A stretch of DNA of 39,206 nucleotides, taken from a virus. Numbering within the stretch: the first letter of the stretch is position 1; every line of letters begins with the position of its first letter. The stretch lies in IMG/VR virus record IMGVR_UViG_3300030380_001028, positions 1 to 39,206 of that record, one strand, 5' to 3'. Below are positions 23,691-30,775 of this stretch, one piece after another. The notes under the pieces were generated by a model. The model saw nothing but the letters and a program-made list of their open reading frames with translations, ran no database searches and was not told the origin of the DNA. Both the position numbers and the translations under genes were made by a program.

Positions 23691-24396
23691 TACTAGAAAT
23701 CTGATTTGCACTAACACTTGACATTCTACCACCAACTGCCATTCCCTGCCCCGCTGCATCTGCCATTAATGAGTATGTTACGCTTGAAGTAGAAGAAGGA
23801 GAATCTAAATAATGTATCGTCAAATCTTCAACATCAGAACCTGATGTGTTTGCATAACTAGATCGTAGAATTTTTTCAGTAGAGACTACTGTGCCGTTTC
23901 TTCCTACTTTTAACTTCCTAAAGGTAGTAGTAGTAGCATCTACACTTGCTACAGTATTAATTAAAACAAGCACCTTATTACTTGTAGAGGATGGAGTTAT
24001 GTTTGTTGTTATGTGAGTATTACTGTAGCTACCACTACTATTTATATCTGTTTTAGTATTAAAAGTTGCCTGAACTACTTGAACAACATGACCAGGTATG
24101 TTGACATTACCAGTAAAAGTACCACCACTTGCAGGTACTGCATCACCAACGCTAAACGCATCATATTTAACAACTTCTATCTCATCTCCTGCAACAGCAG
24201 CACTTGTAAGGGTAATTGCTGATCCGTTACTGGTGTAGTCTGTTGTCAGATCTAAAAGCAAGCCATTCATAAATACCTGTACAAAACCTTGTGTGTGAGC
24301 TATAGTAAATGCAGTCTGTCCTGCAGTAGCAGTAAAAGTAGTACTGCTAAAACTACCAGAACCAATAAAGTTTGATAAGTCTCTAGCTCTTGTCAT
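23665..24396 (-). CDS. tail fibre protein with T7-type anchor and beta head (243 aa)
   Basis: The anchor (about 20-85) has the marine-phage fibre pattern ATAGQTAFTIAHTQGFVQVF, NGLLLDLTTDY and GGTFTGNVNIPGHVVQV. The C-terminal head has TPSSTSNKVLV, LDSPSSTSSVTYSLM and the ending TLMEIAQ. The same head pattern returns in the proteins at 27826-28374 and 29368-29928. The last codons contain GGAGATA, which serves as ribosome site for the C1q-like gene. This is the most complete cassette of the array, with anchor and head in one chain. Receptor binding is the expected role. Confidence 0.75.
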   Translation of the reverse strand: MTRARDLSNFIGSGSFSSTTFTATAGQTAFTIAHTQGFVQVFMNGLLLDLTTDYTSNGSAITLTSAAVAGDEIEVVKYDAFSVGDAVPASGGTFTGNVNIPGHVVQVVQATFNTKTDINSSGSYSNTHITTNITPSSTSNKVLVLINTVASVDATTTTFRKLKVGRNGTVVSTEKILRSSYANTSGSDVEDLTIHYLDSPSSTSSVTYSLMADAAGQGMAVGGRMSSVSANQISSITLMEIAQ

Positions 24397-24401
24397 TTAG
24401 T

Positions 24402-24746
24402 TTATCCTAACAGGGTATCTAAAGTTAATGCTTTCAAAGCGTCAGCATCTGCTGCATTAGCTATCTTAGCGTCTGCTGTAATGTCTCGTAGTGTCTTCTT
24501 CTTAGCAGCTATAGCATCTGCACCTGAGCCAGCTTCTAAAGCTTTCATGTAGTCAACATCTAAAGCTTCTAAACGTGGCTTACGTTCTATCCTTAGATTG
24601 TCCTTATGTATTTCTCTAGCTTTGGTCATGTCTATCTCAACAGCGTTGCCGTTGTATTGCCAAGCACCTCGAAAGGTTCTATCACTAGGCACTGTTAGAG
24701 AAGATGCATCTCGTACATCTCCGTTAATATTGATGTATGTTGTCAT
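24402..24746 (-). CDS. tail-fibre assembly-type protein (114 aa)
   Basis: ATG at 24746 is used since it overlaps the upstream stop (ATGA); the extra five upstream residues are unlikely. Residues 19-29 contain VPSDRTFRGAW, then DMTKAREIHKDNLRIERKP and a run of LDVDYMKALEAGSGADAIAA typical of fibre-assembly or chaperone-type proteins encoded beside marine phage fibres. It is mostly helical. It follows the 137-residue gene whose last residues carry the same DR-FR-AW motif. The role as a fibre-folding partner is inferred. Confidence 0.6.
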   Translation of the reverse strand: MTTYININGDVRDASSLTVPSDRTFRGAWQYNGNAVEIDMTKAREIHKDNLRIERKPRLEALDVDYMKALEAGSGADAIAAKKKTLRDITADAKIANAADADALKALTLDTLLG

Positions 24747-25156
24747 TGTGCAATTCTCCATGCATTTCTAAATGAGCGATCCGTAGGGATCAGTTCGACA
24801 GGTACAATCTTCATAATTGTTCTGTTTCCTTTGTAGTCTCGCCAAGTCTCTACTGGGCAGTCCTTCATAATGAGATACTCTATTGCTTCCTCTTCTGTCA
24901 TAGGACCAATGGGTGCAGCGTAAGGATGTTCTTTTGGTTCTCCATCAGGTACATCCCTGTCACGCTGGTAAGTCTCTATCGGAGGGAGGACATTTCCAGC
25001 CAAAGCACAGGCCAACCAGTTTGGATCTGGGCATAGAACCTTAGCTGGTGCATCTGGTTCTCTAGGGTCTTCGAATAGCACACGATACTTGGATTGCACT
25101 GGCTCTAGTACTGCCTTAGCTTCTGCTAGTCTAACCCATAGGTGTTCATGCTTCAT
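24743..25156 (-). CDS. fibre-region protein ending in DRSFRNAW motif (137 aa)
   Basis: The protein has the element FEDPREPDAPAKVLCPDP, then PYAAPIGPMTEEEAIEYLIM with a Trp-Arg-Asp stretch (VETWRDYKGNRTIMKIVP), and stops soon after IPTDRSFRNAW. In related genes, as I recall them, this motif continues into the DMTKAREIHK segment, which here is found only in the next gene. That suggests gene fission or an extra copy of the hinge. Start and stop overlap the neighbours as ATGA. A fibre-attachment or assembly role fits the location. Confidence 0.55.
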   Translation of the reverse strand: MKHEHLWVRLAEAKAVLEPVQSKYRVLFEDPREPDAPAKVLCPDPNWLACALAGNVLPPIETYQRDRDVPDGEPKEHPYAAPIGPMTEEEAIEYLIMKDCPVETWRDYKGNRTIMKIVPVELIPTDRSFRNAWRIAQ

Positions 25157-25509
25157 GCTAGGTCTCCGTGAATAGAAGCTGTAAAGTCAAGACTGTCAGT
25201 AGCAGTATTACCAGAATTTGCTGCTCTCCACTGCCTTCCTGTAGCTGCACCAGTGTCATCATTCCATTGATGTCTATTGTTTCTACAAATAGCACCAGCA
25301 GCCCAAAAAGCATTAGACATACTGGTAACAAAAGTGTTTGTGAAAAGACCACTACCATCATCACTTATGGAGCTTATATTGACACTATCCTGTATAGCAG
25401 GTGTTTGATGATTGTAATTAAACCAAGCCTTTGCAGACCCATTGGTAACAAACGTAGTCGGTACAGTTGTTGTGCCATCGTTGAGGTTAGATATAGTCAG
25501 AGTACTCAT
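25153..25509 (-). CDS. short fibre cassette protein, GDLA family copy 1 (118 aa)
   Basis: A beta-rich protein with MSTLTISNLNDGTT at the start, a core containing SVNISSISDDGSGLFTNTF and the ending FTASIHGDLA. It shares start, core and ending with the proteins at 25506-25907 and 25904-26278, forming a tandem family of three. The middle and the exposed loops (CRNNRHQWNDDTGAATG) differ fully, as expected of a receptor-facing part. The stop codon and last codons form the ribosome site and start of the next gene. Confidence 0.65.
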   Translation of the reverse strand: MSTLTISNLNDGTTTVPTTFVTNGSAKAWFNYNHQTPAIQDSVNISSISDDGSGLFTNTFVTSMSNAFWAAGAICRNNRHQWNDDTGAATGRQWRAANSGNTATDSLDFTASIHGDLA

Positions 25510-25907
25510 GCTAAGTCTCCGTGAAAGGTAGCTGATACTCTTTGAATATCGAGGTTTGTTCTGTTTGTGGAGCTGTTTACATAAGCAGCTTCTCCTCTAA
25601 AAGAACTCGTTGTATGAGAAGCAGTAATTGCTGAATCGTCTCTACCCTCAAAGTTTATTATTACACTTGTGTTAAATGCACCTCTACTAGTACCTGCGGT
25701 ATGACCATATGCTGTGTCATTAAAGTTGTTAGCAAAATTAATACTGAAGTCGCCAACACCATTATCTGTTATTGTCGAGACATTGTTACTTGCATTGATA
25801 GTTGCAGTATCACATGCAAACCTAATATCAGCCGCAACAATACCTGACACTGCACGACTAGCTGTTTCACCTGTGGCTTTGATGTTGGTGACCGTTATCG
25901 TACTCAT
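25506..25907 (-). CDS. short fibre cassette protein, GDLA family copy 2 (133 aa)
   Basis: ATG at 25907 is chosen because it overlaps the upstream stop (ATGA) and yields the family start MSTITVTNIKATGE. The core NVSTITDNGVGDFSINFANN and the ending ATFHGDLA match the neighbours. Sequence between core and end (RGAFNTSVIINFEGRDDSA) is unrelated to that of the other two. The DNA across both junctions is nearly identical in about twenty bases. A short tail-fibre or fibre-tip protein is the likely role. Confidence 0.65.
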   Translation of the reverse strand: MSTITVTNIKATGETASRAVSGIVAADIRFACDTATINASNNVSTITDNGVGDFSINFANNFNDTAYGHTAGTSRGAFNTSVIINFEGRDDSAITASHTTSSFRGEAAYVNSSTNRTNLDIQRVSATFHGDLA

Positions 25908-26278
25908 GCTAAGTCTCCGTGGACAGTGTAACAAAAAGGACTGTCTTTATATGCACCATCGTAAATATAAACATCATCTCTTGATGAAGTCATACTACCG
26001 TATTTTACGGTTACAATATCATTTGCAGAATAGCCTGATGCATTTCCATTAGAACAGAAACCTGTATTTGCAAATGCGGTTATAAAATTTATGTAGCACA
26101 GTCCTGTTCCGTTATCTGTTATTGAAGAGACACCAAATGAATCTCCTACCCAAGCACCAGGAGATTCTGCTCGTAGTGTTTCGTCTGAAGTCCAAGCCTT
26201 TGCAGCGTGTTGCTTAGTCAAAGCAATAGGACCGTTACCTGTTTCGTCACTAATAGTTGTTGCTCGTATATTAGACAA
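25904..26278 (-). CDS. short fibre cassette protein, GDLA family copy 3 (124 aa)
   Basis: Third member of the tandem family, with MSNIRATTISDETGN at the start, the core GVSSITDNGTGLCYINFITA and the ending CYTVHGDLA. Three or four cysteines in the loops (about residues 60-120) distinguish it from its relatives. It overlaps the start of the next cassette's partner by eight bases at 26271-26278. It is probably a fibre-head module like the two neighbours. Confidence 0.65.
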   Translation of the reverse strand: MSNIRATTISDETGNGPIALTKQHAAKAWTSDETLRAESPGAWVGDSFGVSSITDNGTGLCYINFITAFANTGFCSNGNASGYSANDIVTVKYGSMTSSRDDVYIYDGAYKDSPFCYTVHGDLA

Positions 26279-26789
26279 CTGACAAGTTCCCCCCTGTTGC
26301 TACAGTCAATGTTACTCCTGATGCCACCGTGATTGGTCCACCTACAACGGAATTTTCTGTAGCTAATATTGTTACGTTAGTACTTAGTGTTTGATCGTTT
26401 CTTCTAAACATACCAACGCCTGAGCCTTTTACAGTGCCACTATGTGTGATGCTGCCACTGTGTGTGATGCTACCAGTAAATGTGCCATCACCACCAGAGG
26501 GTACAAAGTCAGCTATAGGTATGTCCTTTGCCACAACTATAATAGTAACAACATCGTTTAAGTTAGCTGCAGAGGCTAAGGTTATAGTGTTACTGTTACT
26601 TGCGGTAAAGTCACTATCATCCATGAGTACGCCATTTACAAACACCTGAAACTCTCTACCAGTAAAACCTAATGTCTTACTGTTATCATCAGCACCTGTA
26701 AAAGCTGTTTGACCTTGTGTAGCTGTATACTCAAAGACAGACCTTGCGAAGGATCTAGTGTCTTGAGGTTGTGTTCCAATGTATGGCAT
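26271..26789 (-). CDS. fibre anchor protein with repeat tail (172 aa)
   Basis: The anchor is clear: residues 20-90 read EYTATQGQTAFTGADDNSKT, FQVFVNGVLMDDSDFTAS and LASAANLNDVVTIIVV, the marine fibre-anchor pattern. A GGDGTFTGSITHSGSITHSG stretch with an exact six-residue duplication follows, and the protein ends in GPITVASGVTLTVATGGNL. The 156-residue protein at 28895-29365 has the same build, so they are paralogues. There is no C-terminal receptor-binding head, so separate short fibre proteins may dock on it. Confidence 0.7.
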   Translation of the reverse strand: MPYIGTQPQDTRSFARSVFEYTATQGQTAFTGADDNSKTLGFTGREFQVFVNGVLMDDSDFTASNSNTITLASAANLNDVVTIIVVAKDIPIADFVPSGGDGTFTGSITHSGSITHSGTVKGSGVGMFRRNDQTLSTNVTILATENSVVGGPITVASGVTLTVATGGNLSVV

Positions 26790-26797
26790 TTATTTTC

Positions 26798-27205
26798 CTA
26801 TGATGGTTTAGTAGGCCACGTTACGTCTTTGAGTCTGCCCTCACTATCTACAGTGGGAGACTGGTTAGCAGGTAGATCACGTAAAGCTTTTCTGTAGGCT
26901 GTACGCTCAGAACTCATGGTAAGATCACTTGATGCCCACCAGTCTGTTTCTGCCAAGCGTCTATCACGTTCTTCTCTTAGTTCTTTCATTGGTTCTGCTG
27001 CTACAAGCTCATCTTTTTTAGCTTTAACTGCAGACCAAGTTGTACCAAAGTCTTTAGGATCAGAACTCTCAATAGCCGAACCATTAGAGTCTGTCCCTGT
27101 TACTTTGCGAAACATAGCGTTAAACTCAGTTTCGTTTGTAGGATCTCCTCGGAGAACCCATTCTTTTACGCCTAATTCTGTTAGGGCGTTAGCTACGTCT
27201 GTCAT
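26798..27205 (-). CDS. tail assembly chaperone-like protein (135 aa)
   Basis: Residues 76-112 match the phage tail assembly chaperone pattern: LREERDRRLAETDWWASSD followed by ERTAYRKALRDLPA. The RD..L..TDW and YR..LRDLP elements are well kept. The N-terminal 60 residues are helical with no known motif. It sits between an anchor protein and fibre genes, in the position typical for a fibre chaperone. GGAGATA lies just ahead of its ATG, as with other junctions in this array. The role in fibre trimer folding is inferred. Confidence 0.7.
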   Translation of the reverse strand: MTDVANALTELGVKEWVLRGDPTNETEFNAMFRKVTGTDSNGSAIESSDPKDFGTTWSAVKAKKDELVAAEPMKELREERDRRLAETDWWASSDLTMSSERTAYRKALRDLPANQSPTVDSEGRLKDVTWPTKPS

Positions 27206-27214
27206 TTTTATCTC

Positions 27215-27829
27215 CTATGCCATAGCTTTTATTGAAAGTGTTGGTATGCTTACGTTATTTGTGCCACTTGCGCCACTGCCATCCCACCAACTATTTTTGT
27301 GTAATGAGGCTTGATAAGAGCCAGCGTATTCTCTTCCTTGCATCTTTATAGTTTTAGCTGATGTCCAAGATTTAAGTTTAGCATTGGCGATATCATCAGC
27401 AGCAAGACTGCTGTCAATCAATATAGGATAATCAAAATACATCTTTAAAGTTGCCTGATGATTTCCGTCATAAGCTGAGGCTAATGTTCTTCTAGCTAAC
27501 GTAACCTCAGTACCATCTATAAACAACTTATAATGACTTATACCTGAGAGTGCATCTGTATGAAAGTTAAAACTAAATGTATATACAACCGTTTTTGTCC
27601 CTGTTGGTGGAGTATATGCAACAGTTGAACCAGTAATGTCTGCATAAGAAGTTGTTAAACCTTGAACAGAATCGACATCACCAAATGTAATTCCTGATAC
27701 TGTTCTACCATCACAAAACCCATATATCTCTTGAAGCACAGTTCCTGTGCCAGTTACGCCTAAACTGCTGAGAGAATGCGTAGCACCTGCACCAGTTTGT
27801 AGATTATCAACTTTTAAGATAGAACTCAT
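27215..27829 (-). CDS. tail fibre head protein (204 aa)
   Basis: The start MSSILKVDNLQTGAGATHSL is shared in outline with the proteins at 27826 (MSILKVDTINE) and 28371 (MSTLHVENLKG), so these three use one N-terminal docking peptide. The rest is a beta-rich head (YTPPTGTKTVVYTFSFNF, GISHYKLFIDGTEVTLARR, KTIKMQGREYAGSYQASLHK) ending TLSIKAMA. ATGA overlap with the upstream gene at 27826-27829. It probably forms a small trimeric head that binds a receptor or another fibre. Confidence 0.65.
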   Translation of the reverse strand: MSSILKVDNLQTGAGATHSLSSLGVTGTGTVLQEIYGFCDGRTVSGITFGDVDSVQGLTTSYADITGSTVAYTPPTGTKTVVYTFSFNFHTDALSGISHYKLFIDGTEVTLARRTLASAYDGNHQATLKMYFDYPILIDSSLAADDIANAKLKSWTSAKTIKMQGREYAGSYQASLHKNSWWDGSGASGTNNVSIPTLSIKAMA

Positions 27830-27851
27830 TGTGCTATCTCCATAAGTGTTA
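27824..27851 (-). repeat. 28-base identical gene-junction repeat, copy 2
   Basis: Identical to 23663-23690. It ends the 27826-28374 fibre head (ending MEIAQ) and starts the 27215-27829 gene. The two genes downstream of the copies are unrelated in their heads, so the repeat marks a cassette border rather than a whole-gene duplication. Confidence 0.85.
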
Positions 27852-28374
27852 GGGTAGATTGGGGCGTCCCATTATAGCTTGCACCATCAGTATCAGTATG
27901 TGATCTGTTTAAATAAACAGCATAAGTTGTGTTATAGCCTCCCATATCCATACTATATGTAATCTCGTTTGTAGTAGCAGGACTGTCTAAAAAAGAAAAA
28001 CTTACCTGATTAAAAAAGTTTGTACTAGTTCCAGGTGCAGAGCCACCATAATGAACTGTATTCCAAGTAACTCTTTTTCTATTACTACCACGTTGATTTC
28101 CCAAACCTATAGGAGTTGAGTCTCTTAGTAGTCTACCTCTTGCTTGATAATAATGTTGTCCTACAGATAGATCTGCATAAATAAGTATTTTGCTACTTGT
28201 AGACGTTGGAGTTATAAGTGTTCTAAAGTCAGTTACTTCAGTAAAGTTTGGACCTACTGTTGTACTAAAAGTGTCGGCAAGAACAGTTTGCTTTACTTGA
28301 ATAACGTGTCCAGGAATCTGCACCCTATTACCCGAAGTCTTTTCGTTTATGGTATCTACCTTCAGGATGCTCAT
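27826..28374 (-). CDS. tail fibre head protein, TLMEIAQ family (182 aa)
   Basis: ATG at 28374 is chosen, since it overlaps the upstream stop and gives the shared start MSILKVDTINEKTSG; the longer frame from 28407 is not favoured. IPGHVIQVKQT links to a head with ITPTSTSSKILIYADL, LLRDSTPIG, FLDSPATTNEITYSM and the ending TLMEIAQ. Same head type as the proteins at 23665 and 29368. The last 28 bases through the next start are identical to those at the end of the 23665 gene. Receptor-binding role inferred. Confidence 0.7.
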   Translation of the reverse strand: MSILKVDTINEKTSGNRVQIPGHVIQVKQTVLADTFSTTVGPNFTEVTDFRTLITPTSTSSKILIYADLSVGQHYYQARGRLLRDSTPIGLGNQRGSNRKRVTWNTVHYGGSAPGTSTNFFNQVSFSFLDSPATTNEITYSMDMGGYNTTYAVYLNRSHTDTDGASYNGTPQSTLTLMEIAQ

Positions 28375-28898
28375 GCTTTTATCTCCACACACTCTATGTA
28401 TGACCAATTTGAATTAGCAAAAAGCTCGTTAATACCAAAGGCGTTGGCATTATTATTGCTGTGCGATCTATACTGAAGCTTATAAGTTATACTGCTTGTA
28501 GAACTTGGCTCGTGTATTTCGATCCAACTAGCTATTTGACGAGGAGAACCACTGAATGCACTAGTCTGACTAGCAGACGAATACCACATAAAACTGCTTG
28601 TCACATTAGTAATATCCGTTGCATCGGCCATTATCCGCACTGAACCTTTACCTGAAGCCATTATCTGAACGTAGACGTATACAGTGCTGTCACTAAAGTC
28701 ACAGGCAAAATTAATAGACCCACCAGCAGCATCAGTAAATGAAGTGCTAGTAGTGCTTTCCGCATTGTTCAAAAAAACTCTTGAGCGTTTAACCACAGCT
28801 TCAGGCGCAACAAGAGTTTGTCCACTAGGTACAATAATCTTATTAGCATTAGCGCCTGTTGTTGGCCCCTTTAGATTTTCTACATGTAACGTACTCAT
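28371..28898 (-). CDS. tail fibre head protein (175 aa)
   Basis: It begins MSTLHVENLKGPTTGANANK, the shared docking peptide, followed by IIVPSGQTLVAPEAVV. The head contains the FTDAAGGSINFACDF and VRIMADATDITNV strands, EPSSTSSITYKLQYRSHS and the ending YIECVEIKA, a diverged form of the MEIAQ ending. ATGA overlaps occur on both sides. It belongs to the same broad head family as 23665, 27826 and 29368 by the SSTSSITY element, although much of the loop sequence differs. Confidence 0.65.
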   Translation of the reverse strand: MSTLHVENLKGPTTGANANKIIVPSGQTLVAPEAVVKRSRVFLNNAESTTSTSFTDAAGGSINFACDFSDSTVYVYVQIMASGKGSVRIMADATDITNVTSSFMWYSSASQTSAFSGSPRQIASWIEIHEPSSTSSITYKLQYRSHSNNNANAFGINELFANSNWSYIECVEIKA

Positions 28899-29365
28899 AG
28901 TATTGTTAAGTTCCCTTCTATGGTCAATGTCACATTACTTGAAATAGTCAGAGGTCCGTTACAACTGGCATTGAGTGTGCTTGGTATAGTTGCATCTGTA
29001 GCCATAGTACTCTCATTAGTTTGAAACAAAGCTGTCTTCATTGTGTTGTTTGTTGTATCGTATATTGGCGCTCTAATGCTGCTACTAAATGTACCACCGC
29101 TAGAAAGAGATGGCGCATCTGCTACACTAAAGATATTGTGACATACTATAGCTATCTCATCGTTTAATGCTGCTGCTGTGTCTAACACCACGGTACTCCC
29201 TGAAGTAGCCGTATAGTCTTCTGGAGAAAGAAGCACTCCGTTTTGATATACGTCTATGAATGATGAGCCAAAGTATACAGCACTAAATGTAGTTTGTCCA
29301 GCAGTAGCTGTATAAGTATGTATTCTTCTTATGCCTTCTGATATGCTTTGTCCGATGTATGCCAT
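28895..29365 (-). CDS. fibre anchor protein (156 aa), paralogue of 26271 gene
   Basis: Anchor signature: HTYTATAGQTTFSAVYFGSS, VYQNGVLLSPEDYTATSGS, DTAAALNDEIAIVCHNIFSV and GGTFSSSIRAP. The protein ends GPLTISSNVTLTIEGNLTIL, close to the ending of the 172-residue anchor at 26271. Like that protein it lacks a large head. Two copies of this anchor-plus-cap form suggest two separate fibre sets, each followed by its own head proteins. Confidence 0.7.
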   Translation of the reverse strand: MAYIGQSISEGIRRIHTYTATAGQTTFSAVYFGSSFIDVYQNGVLLSPEDYTATSGSTVVLDTAAALNDEIAIVCHNIFSVADAPSLSSGGTFSSSIRAPIYDTTNNTMKTALFQTNESTMATDATIPSTLNASCNGPLTISSNVTLTIEGNLTIL

Positions 29366-29367
29366 TA

Positions 29368-29928
29368 CTATGCTATCTCCATCGCTATTAATGTACTACT
29401 TGTATTTCCTCCAAAAGTAGAACCATTGGCAGACCTGTTTATGTAAGAAGGATAACTAGTACCACCATTTGCATTACATTTTACGGAATATGTTATGGAA
29501 CTTGTTGTGGAAGGACTGTCTAAAAAGTTTATAGGCAAGGAACTAACAGCGTGTACACTATATGCTCTCCATCCAACATTAACAGCATAAGTGTCAATTC
29601 CACTAGTTAAACCTGCTCCTATTATTGTAGTATCCCTAAAAAGACCTAAAGAGTTATTATAACCATCGCCAGCTTGACCAACGCTAACTTGTGCCATTAG
29701 GTAGATTTTACTGGATGTTGAAGATGGCGTTATTGAAAGTGATAAATTTATGTCTGTAAAATTGCTGTTATCATTACCACCAACAGCAATGACTTGTTGG
29801 GTGTTATTTGTTCCTTGAACGACTTGAATAACGTGTCCAGCAGGAGTAGTTAATCCAGAACTAGCGTTTAGTGTTCCAGAGAAAGTAAAACCAGCAGCAG
29901 CAGTTGCTAAATCATGCGACTTACCCAT
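29368..29928 (-). CDS. tail fibre head protein, MEIA family (186 aa)
   Basis: The start (GKSHDLATAAAGFTFSGTLN) is a short connector, followed by TTPAGHVIQVVQGTNNTQQ. The head carries LSITPSSTSSKIYLMAQVSV, LGLFRDTTIIG, NFLDSPSTTSSITYSVKCNA and the ending TLIAMEIA. It is one of three close relatives (23665, 27826). The sequence GGAGATA in the last codons lies eight bases upstream of the next ATG at 29365. Receptor-binding or shaft-capping role inferred. Confidence 0.7.
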   Translation of the reverse strand: MGKSHDLATAAAGFTFSGTLNASSGLTTPAGHVIQVVQGTNNTQQVIAVGGNDNSNFTDINLSLSITPSSTSSKIYLMAQVSVGQAGDGYNNSLGLFRDTTIIGAGLTSGIDTYAVNVGWRAYSVHAVSSLPINFLDSPSTTSSITYSVKCNANGGTSYPSYINRSANGSTFGGNTSSTLIAMEIA

Positions 29929-30260
29929 TAGGTAATCTCCAGTATACTCATCATTACATCACAAGAGGAGGCTGCACTTGATGTTACCTTAATGCTATCG
30001 CCTGTTTGCAAGACAACCTTTTGATCACCTCCCACAACAACAAGTGAGCCTCCACTAGGAACCGTAGCTGTTTTAACTAAGAATGTTTCGTTAGAACCAT
30101 CGCTGTGTACTACATCGACTGTTATAGCTGCAGCAGTTCTGTTAGAACAAGACAAACCTATTATGGTTGTCTGTGTCGAACTACCAACCGTGTAACTTCC
30201 TACAGTCGTTGCCGATGTCCCTATACTACGAGAAGTCTTTCTAAGAAATGTGTTTGCCAT
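29928..30260 (-). CDS. small beta-barrel structural protein (110 aa)
   Basis: A short Ser/Thr/Val-rich chain (MANTFLRKTSRSIGTSATTV, NRTAAAITVDVVHSDGS, TVPSGGSLVVVGGDQKVVLQ) with the alternating hydrophobic pattern of an all-beta fold. It contains two cysteines. It shows no anchor or head motif of its neighbours. Its stop overlaps the next start at 29928. It resembles small phage proteins that cap or decorate tails or heads; the precise role is unknown. Confidence 0.6.
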   Translation of the reverse strand: MANTFLRKTSRSIGTSATTVGSYTVGSSTQTTIIGLSCSNRTAAAITVDVVHSDGSNETFLVKTATVPSGGSLVVVGGDQKVVLQTGDSIKVTSSAASSCDVMMSILEIT

Positions 30261-30264
30261 AATA

Positions 30265-30765
30265 TTATCCTAAAGCTATCGCCATTGCAACAGCGGTTCC
30301 TGCTGGATCACCTGCTGGGTTTGCCGCTATCCTAGCATCAACCCTAGCGTTAGTGTAGTACAAGTTAGAAGACCCTTCAGAAAGATTATCCGTGTCGTGA
30401 TTACCTAAAGTAATTATAGATGCTAAATCGTGATCCCCTGATGCAGGATCAAGGTGAGCAGCAACGCTTGCAGGTAAAGTTATGAATACAAATTTACTTC
30501 CTGCTGAAAAGTTTGTTGCTGATCCACTGTTTGAGCTAGACAGTACTGTTGTACGTGTCAGTGTGTTGGTTCCGCTATATGTTCCTAGTCCTACTTCCCA
30601 TTCATCTGCACCACCTTCATGTACTATTGCATAGTAAGTAGTGTCATTCGTAGACATAACAGAAGCAAAGGTATCAAACGTTGCAGTAGCGCCAGCAAGA
30701 GTCAAAGCTCCTGTGCCTGTAGTGGTGGTAGTTTCTCGTACTCTGTCTTTTAGTACTAATGCCAT
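30265..30765 (-). CDS. tail fibre-like structural protein with LYYTNARVDARI motif (166 aa)
   Basis: N-terminal beta region ALVLKDRVRETTTTTGTGAL, WEVGLGTYSGTNTLTRTTVL and FSAGSKFVFITLPA, followed at 126-146 by DNLSEGSSNLYYTNARVDAR, a motif known from many phage fibre proteins where it marks the shaft start. The protein ends soon after, so only the anchor and the first shaft element are present. Later fibre parts may be separate proteins. It is the second gene of the array in transcription order. Confidence 0.65.
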   Translation of the reverse strand: MALVLKDRVRETTTTTGTGALTLAGATATFDTFASVMSTNDTTYYAIVHEGGADEWEVGLGTYSGTNTLTRTTVLSSSNSGSATNFSAGSKFVFITLPASVAAHLDPASGDHDLASIITLGNHDTDNLSEGSSNLYYTNARVDARIAANPAGDPAGTAVAMAIALG

Positions 30766-30775
30766 TTGATTACCT

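Larger units (their letters stand above)
25153..25921 (-). repeat. three GDLA-family junction repeats (25153-25170, 25502-25523, 25900-25921)
   Basis: The copies at 25502-25523 and 25900-25921 are identical over 22 bases, including GGAGACTTAGCATGAGTAC. The copy at 25153-25170 differs by one base within its 18. Each encodes the HGDLA ending, the ribosome site (GGAGAC) and the overlapping ATGA start of the next gene. Confidence 0.8.

Noticed and set aside
25168-25524. 118-codon + strand frame opposite GDLA gene 1
   Set aside because: Antisense shadow; the - strand gene has start and end overlaps with neighbours and family members.
23249-26278. Possible diversity-generating retroelement target (C1q head and variable fibre genes)
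   Set aside because: No reverse transcriptase, accessory gene or template-type repeat was found in the window; the variability is between paralogues, not adenine-specific repeats.
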